The position numbers were made by a program, and so were the translations under genes. A DNA stretch of 10,513 nt from NCBI GenBank assembly GCA_021202245.1, contig JAJQDK010000124.1, positions 1-10,513 of the forward strand, written 5' to 3'. Origin of the DNA: Clostridiales bacterium. Lineage in GTDB: Bacteria > Bacillota > Clostridia > Oscillospirales > Acutalibacteraceae. Of this stretch, positions 5,551 through 10,513 are shown piece by piece. Within the stretch, counting starts at the first letter, position 1; each line of letters starts with the position of its first letter. The notes beneath the pieces were generated by a model. That model made no database searches and had not been told where the DNA came from. It worked only from the letters and a program-made list of their open reading frames with translations.

Positions 5551-5976
5551 TTAGTCAACTACTGTGATGCCCATACTTCTTGCTGTGCCTGCAACCATGC
5601 TGATAGCAGCGTCAAGTGAGCCTGCGTTGAGGTCAGGCATCTTCTGCTCGGCAATCTTTGCAAGCTGCTCACGTGTAATCTGAGCAACCTTTGTCTTATT
5701 CGGTACGCCCGAACCGCTTTCAATGCCGCATGCCTTTTTAAGAAGAACAGCAGCCGGCGGAGTCTTGGTAACGAAAGTGAATGAACGGTCTGCATATACG
5801 GTGATAACTACCGGAATGATAAGACCTGCATCGTTTTTTGTACGCTCATTAAAATCCTTAGTGAACGCAACAATGTTTACGCCGTGCTGACCGAGTGCCG
5901 GTCCTACAGGCGGTGCCGGAGTAGCCTTTCCGGCAGGAATTTGCAGCTTAATCAAGCCTACAACCTTCTGAGCCAT
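5551..5976 (-). CDS. rplK: 50S ribosomal protein L11
   Basis: Forms the GTPase-associated centre with 23S rRNA helices 43-44 and the L10/L12 stalk; it also senses deacylated tRNA with RelA and is the thiostrepton-site protein. The 141 residues are the canonical length. The N-terminal domain carries KLQIPAGKATPAPPVGPALG (about 10-29), including the conserved proline-rich loop. The C-terminal rRNA-binding domain carries TPPAAVLLKKACGIESGSG and ends ARSMGITVVD. The start is set at 5976 (MAQKVVGLIK), with GGAGGTG about 8 nt upstream; the frame stays open further upstream, but that part reads through the leader hairpins and lacks family resemblance. It precedes rplA. Confidence 0.98.
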   Translation of the reverse strand: MAQKVVGLIKLQIPAGKATPAPPVGPALGQHGVNIVAFTKDFNERTKNDAGLIIPVVITVYADRSFTFVTKTPPAAVLLKKACGIESGSGVPNKTKVAQITREQLAKIAEQKMPDLNAGSLDAAISMVAGTARSMGITVVD

Positions 5977-6010
5977 TGTGTTTGCACCTCCAAAATTCGT
6001 GGTAAATTGC

Positions 6011-6059
6011 GGGACGCCACTTTGTAGGGTCCCTCCCACAGGGAACAGCAAAGGTTCCC
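6011..6059 (-). promoter_or_regulatory. Paired hairpins in the rplK leader, possible L1 autoregulatory site
   Basis: Two short stems lie between nusG and rplK: GGGAAC/GTTCCC (6041-6046 with 6054-6059) and GGGAC/GTCCC (6011-6015 with 6029-6033), the latter enclosing CCTACAAAGTGGC on the minus strand. L1 is known to repress the rplK-rplA message in E. coli by binding a rRNA-like stem near the rplK start, so an equivalent here is plausible. The match to a specific L1 motif was not verified. No T-tract follows either stem. Confidence 0.35.
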
Positions 6060-6094
6060 AATAAAAAACCAACTGGCTAATTATCAATCAAAAA

Positions 6095-6622
6095 TTATTC
6101 TTCAAGCGGTTCAGCCTGACCGATTTCAAGCTCAACCGGAGTTTCACGTCCGAACATTGATACAATGACGCGAACGTAGTTTTTATCGGCATCAAGCTCT
6201 TCAACGACGCCGACAAAGTCCTCAAGCGGTCCGTCGATAATACGCACGGAATCGCCCACGGAATACTCGACCTTAACGCTTCTGGTTTCAACGCCCATTC
6301 TGTAAACCTCTGCATCGGTAAGAGGCACAGGCTTTGATCCCGGACCGACAAATCCGGTACATCCTCTGATGTTTCTTACAACATACCAGGTTTCATCGGT
6401 ATAAATCATCTTGACGAATACATAGCTCGGATACAGCTTGTTCTCAACCTCTTTGGTCTTTTCGCCTACTGTTTCCGTTACAATCTCCGTAGGAACCTTG
6501 ACGTCAACAATCATATCCTGAAGATTTCTGTTCTCCGCCGTAGTGATAAGGTCGTTGGCAACCTTGTTCTCGTAGCCCGAGTAGGTATGAACGACATACC
6601 ATTTTGCTTCTGTTTCTGCCAT
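6095..6622 (-). CDS. nusG: Transcription termination/antitermination factor NusG
   Basis: Binds RNA polymerase across the cleft, affects pausing, and can link polymerase to Rho or ribosomes. The 175 residues fit a two-domain NusG. The NGN domain begins KWYVVHTYSGYENKV (about 7-21) and includes YPSYVFVKM and TWYVVRNIRGCTGFVG. The C-terminal KOW domain has VGDSVRIIDGPLEDFVGVVEE followed by FGRETPVELE. The ATG at 6622 has AAGGAG 8 nt upstream. It sits 41 nt after secE, the order found in most bacteria. The acidic C-terminal end (EPLEE) is unremarkable. Confidence 0.98.
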   Translation of the reverse strand: MAETEAKWYVVHTYSGYENKVANDLITTAENRNLQDMIVDVKVPTEIVTETVGEKTKEVENKLYPSYVFVKMIYTDETWYVVRNIRGCTGFVGPGSKPVPLTDAEVYRMGVETRSVKVEYSVGDSVRIIDGPLEDFVGVVEELDADKNYVRVIVSMFGRETPVELEIGQAEPLEE

Positions 6623-6663
6623 TACAACTTGCTCCTTTATTAAAAGTTAAGTAATAATACAGC

Positions 6664-6957
6664 TTAAGCAGAAGTGTCCATAACCAAGCCGAGCAGAGCG
6701 TACAAGCCCTGGTCAAGCGCAAAGATAAACAAGCCTATAACAACAATTACGGCAATTACTATACCGAAATTTTTTGTAGTCTGCCTTGCGGTCGGCCAAG
6801 TTATTTTCTTAATCTCACCCTTGCAGGAGTTGAGGTACTTTATAAGCCTTTTAAAAACATTAGGCTTTTTGTTCTTTTTAGCAGGCTTTTTGGCAGCTTT
6901 CTTAGCGTCTGCCTTTTTAGCTTCTGCTTTTTTTACATCAAGCTTTTCGTCAGACAT
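6664..6957 (-). CDS. secE: Preprotein translocase subunit SecE
   Basis: Clamps the two halves of SecY in the inner-membrane protein-conducting channel. The 97 residues are longer than the ~60 of minimal SecE because of a Lys/Ala-rich N-terminal extension (about 5-30, repeated KKA/KKP units). The conserved core follows: an amphipathic helix with GEIKKITWPT (about 47-56), then one membrane helix at about 66-90 (FGIVIAVIVVIGLFIFAL). GGAGG precedes the ATG at 6957 closely and overlaps the end of rpmG, 11 nt away, so the two are probably coupled. The basic tail is unusual in length but of a kind seen in Clostridia. Confidence 0.96.
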   Translation of the reverse strand: MSDEKLDVKKAEAKKADAKKAAKKPAKKNKKPNVFKRLIKYLNSCKGEIKKITWPTARQTTKNFGIVIAVIVVIGLFIFALDQGLYALLGLVMDTSA

Positions 6958-6968
6958 AACGTACCTCC

Positions 6969-7118
6969 TTATTTTGTTTCCTTGTGAAGAGTGTGTTTCT
7001 TACAGAAACGGCAGTACTTGTTCATTTCAAGTCTGTCGGGACTGTTCTTTTTATTCTTCATCGTGTTGTAATTACGCTGTTTGCACTCTGTGCAGGCCAA
7101 TGTGATTTTAACTCTCAT
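6969..7118 (-). CDS. rpmG: 50S ribosomal protein L33, zinc-ribbon type
   Basis: A 49-residue large-subunit protein located near the E site. It begins MRVKITLACTECKQRNY and ends CKKHTLHKETK. Cys pairs at 9/12 and 36/39 (CTEC, CRFC) form a zinc ribbon, so this is the C+ form, which in Bacillota is typical of zinc-replete growth. The ATG at 7118 has GGGAGGTG 5 nt upstream. It is first in the rpmG-secE-nusG-rplK-rplA-rplJ-rplL order typical of Gram-positives and lies just downstream of a candidate promoter. Confidence 0.97.
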   Translation of the reverse strand: MRVKITLACTECKQRNYNTMKNKKNSPDRLEMNKYCRFCKKHTLHKETK

Positions 7119-7201
7119 AACGGCACCTCCCGGTTATTTCGGAATATTTTAGCCTCCCTCAATAGGGCACAAAAAAATAAGCCCCTTTCAGAGGTATAAC
7201 T

Positions 7202-7230
7202 ATATTATCATATAAGTCAAGCTAAGTCAA
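7202..7230 (-). promoter_or_regulatory. Probable promoter of the rpmG-secE-nusG-rpl cluster
   Basis: On the minus strand TTGACT (7225-7230), a 17-nt spacer and TAATAT (7202-7207) preceded by TG make a usable sigma-A promoter. A second TTGACT 10 nt downstream and an alternative GATAAT make the exact spacing uncertain. The start would be near 7195. Its leader contains a weak CCTC/GGGG hairpin followed by TTATTTTTTT (7169-7195), which could attenuate. Confidence 0.55.
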
Positions 7231-7516
7231 TAGGTTTTTTCAAAAAAAGGTGTGATTTTTCGTATTTTTTCGGATTTCGGGGCAATTCGCTCAAATTTCC
7301 CCGAAATTTCCGCAGTCCGATGTATTCCGCAGCTCATCAATACGCACATATGCGGCGGAAAGTAAGACCTTTGATAAACAAGCGGCAATCGCAGCCGCAG
7401 CGAACGCTTCTCAGGGTTTCGGCAGAGGATTATTCTCCCTGCCGAAATTCCGTATAAAGGCTCCCTCCGCCTTTAAAGGCGGAGCTTCTGCGGCTTAGAT
7501 TCAAGGTATTTATTTT
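7231..7516. repeat. Gene-free stretch with four strong hairpins
   Basis: Four inverted repeats lie in about 260 bp. Arms are 7275-7282/7299-7306 (TTTCGGGG), extendable by CGGA/TCCG. Next are 7417-7425/7439-7447 (TTTCGGCAG, with an inner GGA/TCC). A perfect 20-bp palindrome lies at 7465-7484 (CTCCGCCTTT and its complement). The last is 7498-7508/7518-7528 (GATTCAAGGTA), whose distal arm overlaps the stop codon of the upstream gene. None has a convincing T-tract on either strand, so most are not ordinary intrinsic terminators. The palindrome unit resembles short intergenic hairpin repeats of gut Clostridia; that likeness is from memory. No coding frame or tRNA was seen. Confidence 0.75.
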
Positions 7517-8311
7517 TTACCTTGAATCCTTCAGGGTGCTTATTTTGGATTGCTTTTTCTTTTTTACCTTTTCGGGCTTAACGGTTTTGCCCTTGTATTT
7601 GTGTGCGGTTTTTGCCGCCGTTTTAAGATCATCGTCAAAATATTCAAACAGCACGCCGAAATCCTCGTCGTTGAGGTAATTGAGAATTACTATTGTAATA
7701 ATCGAGCGTGTGTCTGCGTCGCCGTTGCCGTACTGAGTGCTGAACAGTCCCGCCATTTTCTCGGCATCGGACTTGCTTGACTGTCTTACATATTTTTCAA
7801 CCCTCGGAGCAATATGCTCTTTGGCAAAGGTTGCGCCTCTGAACGGAAAATAGCAGTCCTCTTCGCTTTTAATTTCGTCCTTAAGCTCCGGAAAATAGGT
7901 AATAAAGCGCTTTGCAAGGAACTTGGGGTCGGCATTGCCGTCGTCGTCCTTTTTCTTTTTCTGCTTAACCTGCTTTGCACGCTTTATGGCAACTGCGCCC
8001 GAAACTCCCTCTATAAAGTCGTTTGCAATGCTCTCCGCATCACTTTGAGTTGCCGTTTCGTCGTCATACAGCCACGTTGCGAGTGTTTTCCACTCGTTGT
8101 CGGGGCCGTCCTCCGTCATTGTGCAGGAGCGGAGAATCATCTGCTGCTTATCCTTATAATAAACCACGGAATAAGCTATGTTACTGCTTGTAAACAGCGC
8201 CACAAGCTCATTGCTGTCCTCGGAAGCAACCTTTTGCCTTTCGTACTCGTGCTTGATAAGCTCTTCCTCAACCTTGCCGACAATAAATTCAAACGCTTTT
8301 TTATATTCCAA
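7517..8311 (-). CDS. Unrecognised two-part charged cytosolic protein
   Basis: 264 residues, family not recognised. An N-terminal alpha/beta-looking part (about 1-105) contains LVALFTSSNIAYSVVYY and EWKTLATWLYDDET. A lysine-rich linker (about 109-122) leads to a mostly helical second part (about 128-240) with FPFRGATF, AGLFSTQYGNGD and a hydrophobic IITIVILNYLND helix. The C-terminal tail (about 240-264) is very basic (KPEKVKKKKQ). There is no signal peptide or clear membrane segment. The start is TTG at 8311 with AAAGGAAG 6 nt upstream. It is a single-gene unit with a perfect consensus promoter 140 nt upstream; its stop lies inside a hairpin stem. The basic linker and tail could contact nucleic acid or ribosomes; that is inference. 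Confidence 0.85.
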   Translation of the reverse strand: MEYKKAFEFIVGKVEEELIKHEYERQKVASEDSNELVALFTSSNIAYSVVYYKDKQQMILRSCTMTEDGPDNEWKTLATWLYDDETATQSDAESIANDFIEGVSGAVAIKRAKQVKQKKKKDDDGNADPKFLAKRFITYFPELKDEIKSEEDCYFPFRGATFAKEHIAPRVEKYVRQSSKSDAEKMAGLFSTQYGNGDADTRSIITIVILNYLNDEDFGVLFEYFDDDLKTAAKTAHKYKGKTVKPEKVKKKKQSKISTLKDSR

Positions 8312-8426
8312 CGTAATCTTCCTTTCAGATTAGTCTGTTATCTGTCATCATATCCCGCTTGCCTAACCGACAGGCAAACGCCGACTACATCAAAGCCGAC
8401 TGCTCTTTCAGCCACAGCTTTCATTT

Positions 8427-8455
8427 ATTATACAATCAAATATTATATTTGTCAA
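8427..8455 (-). promoter_or_regulatory. Perfect consensus promoter of the unknown 264-residue protein gene
   Basis: On the minus strand TTGACA (8450-8455), exactly 17 nt, then TATAAT (8427-8432): all twelve consensus bases match. The start would be near 8420, leaving a leader of about 110 nt. The leader holds a 9-bp hairpin (CGTTTGCCT with AGGCAAGCG, about 8361-8385). Such a strong core promoter for an unrecognised gene suggests high or repressor-controlled expression. Confidence 0.9.
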
Positions 8456-8465
8456 AGGTTTTGAC

Positions 8466-8494
8466 TTGCAACAATCGGGTTATTGTGTTATTAT
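8466..8494 (+). promoter_or_regulatory. Probable promoter of murI
   Basis: TTGCAA (8466-8471), a 17-nt spacer and TATTAT (8489-8494) with an extended -10 TG (TGTTATTAT). It lies about 55 nt before the murI ATG and back to back with the minus-strand consensus promoter, whose -35 ends only 10 bp away. A TTGACT at 8461-8466 is an alternative -35 with poorer spacing. Confidence 0.6.
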
Positions 8495-8552
8495 TTTAGC
8501 TGTATACAAATGCACTTTAATAAAAGTCCCTTAATGAAAAGAAGGTTTTATT

Positions 8553-9371
8553 ATGTCCTCTGAAAATGCCATAGGAGTTTTTGACTCGGGGCTCGGCGGT
8601 CTGAGCGCCGTTAAAGAGTTTTCGCACGTCCTTCCCAACGAGAAAATTATATACTTCGGCGACACGGGCAGAGTGCCCTACGGCAACAGAAGCCGTGACA
8701 CGATTACAAAATATGCTTTTCAGGATACAAGGTTTCTGCTTGAAAACAACGTAAAAATGATTGTCGCCGCCTGCGGTACCGTCAGCTCGGTTGCCGGAGC
8801 GGAGCTTGAGAGCAAGCTCTGCGTTCCCTACACGGGAGTTGTCAATCCCACCGCTTTTGCTGCCGCCCACAAAACCAAAAACGGAAAAATCGGCGTTATA
8901 GGAACAGCCGCCACAATAGGAAGTCACAGCTACAAGCTCAGGCTTCAAAAGCTGAATCCCGAATTTAATATTTTTGAAATGGCTTGTCCCCTCTTTGTTC
9001 CGCTGGTTGAAAACGGCTTTATCTGCCGTGACGACCAAATTGTGCGGCTGGTAATCAGACGCTACCTTTCGGAGCTTAAGGACGAGGGAATTGACACGCT
9101 GATTCTCGGCTGCACTCACTATCCCCTGCTCAGCGAGGCAATTTCCGATTTTATGGGAGAGGGCGTAACGCTTGTTGACTCCGGATATGAAACGGCGGTA
9201 TATTCGGCAAAAATACTCAGAGAGCAGGCTCTTCTCAATGAGGACAAGACCGAAAAAACACCTGAATTTTTCGTGAGCGACACACCCGATGACTTTAAAA
9301 ATGTTGCCGGACTGTTTTTGGGACGGGATATGGAGCATCGGGTTACACAGATTGACATTGAGCAATATTGA
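8553..9371 (+). CDS. murI: Glutamate racemase
   Basis: Converts L-glutamate to D-glutamate for peptidoglycan by a cofactor-independent two-cysteine mechanism in the cytosol. The 272 residues are typical. Visible elements are FDSGLGGLSAV (10-20), GDTGRVPYG (36-44), the first catalytic cysteine C74 in AACGTVSS, GTAATIGSHSY (117-127), ACPLFVPLVENG (144-155) and the second catalytic cysteine C187 in ILGCTHYPLL. The one oddity is Gly75 where most family members have Asn (CNT motif). Both cysteines, T76, T188 and H189 remain, so I still expect racemase activity. The ATG at 8553 has AGAAGG 7 nt upstream. It is first of three plus-strand genes, 15 nt before the DUF1934 gene. Annotation as a broader Asp/Glu racemase is the alternative. 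Confidence 0.95.
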   Translation: MSSENAIGVFDSGLGGLSAVKEFSHVLPNEKIIYFGDTGRVPYGNRSRDTITKYAFQDTRFLLENNVKMIVAACGTVSSVAGAELESKLCVPYTGVVNPTAFAAAHKTKNGKIGVIGTAATIGSHSYKLRLQKLNPEFNIFEMACPLFVPLVENGFICRDDQIVRLVIRRYLSELKDEGIDTLILGCTHYPLLSEAISDFMGEGVTLVDSGYETAVYSAKILREQALLNEDKTEKTPEFFVSDTPDDFKNVAGLFLGRDMEHRVTQIDIEQY

Positions 9372-9386
9372 TTTGGGGAATACAAA

Positions 9387-9869
9387 ATGGCAGATAAGAA
9401 AGAAAACATAAACACCGACGGAAATACCGAGAAATACTTGATTTCAATTATCGGAGAGCAAATACTTGACGGTGATTCCGACAGGGTTGAGGTGCTGACC
9501 GCCGGCAATTATATAATGAAAAACGGGCGCAGCTACATAGGCTACAGGGAGTATGACGAGGAAAATCAGGGAGTGTGCTACAACAATTTGATTAAGGTTG
9601 AAAACGACACCGTCACTATCTCCCGAAGAGGGCCCGAGAAATCTCAGCTTATTCTTGAAAAGAGCAAGCGGCACCAATGCCTGTATCAAACGATGGCAGG
9701 CAATTTGATGATAGGCATATTTACCAAAACGCTTTGCAGCAAACTCAGCGAAAAGGGCGGTACTCTTGAGGTCAGCTATACTCTTGATTTTAATTCTGAC
9801 CTTGTGAGCGAAAACAGCTTTAAGATAAAAATTGAAGAAAATTCAAGTTCAGTAAACGAGGTAGAATAA
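9387..9869 (+). CDS. DUF1934 (YwiB-like) beta-barrel protein
   Basis: 160 residues resembling the DUF1934/YwiB family of small calycin-like beta-barrels with no established function. Segments that fit the family are ISIIGEQILDGDSDRVEVLTAG near the N terminus, the central SYIGYREYDE, TVTISRRG, the H-rich turn with CLYQTMAGNLMIGIFTKTL, and LEVSYTLDFNSDLVSENSFKIKIEE near the C terminus. There is no signal peptide. The ATG at 9387 has GGGGA 7 nt upstream. The gene lies directly before argS with one intervening base, as in Bacillus (ywiB-argS), and this neighbourhood supports the call. Coupled translation with argS is likely. The assignment is by remembered pattern, not a search. Confidence 0.85.
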   Translation: MADKKENINTDGNTEKYLISIIGEQILDGDSDRVEVLTAGNYIMKNGRSYIGYREYDEENQGVCYNNLIKVENDTVTISRRGPEKSQLILEKSKRHQCLYQTMAGNLMIGIFTKTLCSKLSEKGGTLEVSYTLDFNSDLVSENSFKIKIEENSSSVNEVE

Positions 9870-9870
9870 A

Positions 9871-10513
9871 ATGGATACTTACAATTCGGCAATCAAGCAG
9901 TTGGAAAACGCAATCACTGCATCAATACAAAAGGCGATTAAAAGCGGAGCTTTGCCCGAAGCTGAAATTCCGCAGTTTATAATCGAAACGCCGGCGGACA
10001 GAAGTCACGGAGATTTTGCCACCAATGCGGCTATGGCGGGCGCAAAGGCATTTCGTATGCCGCCGGTTAAGATAGCGCAGGCAATTACCGAAAATCTCGA
10101 CCTTGAAGATACAATGTGCGAACGCTTTGAAACGGCGGGCCCGGGATTTATCAACTTTTTTCTCGGTAAAGGCTACTATGCAAACGTAATACGTGAAATT
10201 CTTGCATATCCCGAAAACTACGGCTGTTCGGACTTCGGCAATGGTGAAAAGGTTATGGTGGAATTTGTTTCGGCAAATCCGACTGGCCCGATGCATATGG
10301 GCAATGCAAGAGGCGGCGCTCTGGGCGACTGCCTTGCCGCCGTTCTTGACAAGGCAGGCTATGAGGTATGGCGTGAATTTTACGTCAATGACGCCGGAAA
10401 CCAAATTGAAAAATTCGGCAATTCTCTTGAGGCTCGTTATTTGCAGATTTACAGGGGCGACAAAATTGAATTTCCTGAGGACGGCTATCATGGCGCAGAC
10501 ATAACCGAGCTTG
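9871..10513 (+). CDS. argS: Arginyl-tRNA synthetase, 5' part
   Basis: Class I synthetase that attaches arginine to tRNA-Arg. Only the first 214 residues are in the window and the frame is open at the edge. The N-terminal tRNA-recognition (Add-1) domain is at about 1-105, with DRSHGDFATNAAM (about 43-55) and AGPGFINFFL (about 89-98). The catalytic domain follows with VEFVSANPTGPMHMGNARGG (about 129-148), where HMGN is the HIGH-type ATP-binding signature carrying Asn in the last position. FYVNDAGNQI (about 170-179) is a further family block. The ATG at 9871 has GAGG 10 nt upstream, inside the end of the DUF1934 gene. Nothing suggests damage. Confidence 0.96.
   Translation, partial: MDTYNSAIKQLENAITASIQKAIKSGALPEAEIPQFIIETPADRSHGDFATNAAMAGAKAFRMPPVKIAQAITENLDLEDTMCERFETAGPGFINFFLGKGYYANVIREILAYPENYGCSDFGNGEKVMVEFVSANPTGPMHMGNARGGALGDCLAAVLDKAGYEVWREFYVNDAGNQIEKFGNSLEARYLQIYRGDKIEFPEDGYHGADITEL

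Noticed and set aside
5977..6087. 37-residue N-terminal extension of L11
   Set aside because: No family resemblance, overlaps leader hairpins, and the ATG at 5976 has a strong ribosome binding site and canonical length.
8517..9365. 282-codon open frame antisense to murI
   Set aside because: The plus strand encodes a clear glutamate racemase with all motif blocks; the antisense frame is a by-product of its codon use.
9922..10491. 189-codon open frame antisense to argS
   Set aside because: Shadow of the ArgRS coding frame; no ribosome binding site or family likeness.

Overview
The window looks like chromosomal DNA of a moderate-GC Clostridia member, probably Oscillospiraceae/Ruminococcaceae-like. 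This is inferred from Bacillota-style GGAGG ribosome binding sites, consensus sigma-A promoters, an L10-leader RNA before rplJ, and a murI / DUF1934 (YwiB-like) / argS cluster. No species can be assigned from the sequence alone.

Layout. Positions 1-300 hold no convincing gene, only repeats and small palindromes. pckA (419-2023, minus) encodes ATP-dependent PEP carboxykinase, with a clear promoter upstream and a strong terminator downstream. Positions 2356-3584 hold the accessory-looking part: a short cassette with its own promoter, a long foldback leader, an attenuator-like hairpin and two unrecognised small genes (a compact soluble protein and a three-helix membrane protein). The cassette lies between two 65-bp direct repeats. 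One repeat is the true 3' end and terminator of rplL; the other is a detached copy of it. Positions 3561-7118 (minus) hold the translation/secretion cluster rpmG-secE-nusG-rplK-rplA-rplJ-rplL, with an L10 leader and attenuator between rplA and rplJ. rpoB/rpoC do not follow rplL here. Positions 7119-7516 are non-coding with a run of strong hairpins. An unrecognised two-part protein (7517-8311, minus) has a perfect consensus promoter. Diverging from it on the plus strand are murI, a DUF1934 gene and the 5' part of argS, which runs off the window.

How the genes work together. The rpmG-rplL cluster supplies ribosomal L33, L11, L1, L10 and L7/L12 (the last four forming the GTPase-associated stalk and L1 stalk), plus NusG and the SecE translocon subunit. 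The plus-strand set supplies D-glutamate for peptidoglycan and charged tRNA-Arg.

The best candidate for something undescribed is the cassette leader. Its predicted transcription start falls on the first base of an 11-bp arm that closes a 152-nt structure with about 34 base pairs in four helices. This is followed by a UUCG-capped hairpin with a U-tract directly before the ribosome binding site, a layout typical of a riboswitch or attenuated leader, or of a small RNA. All structures were paired by eye and not computed.
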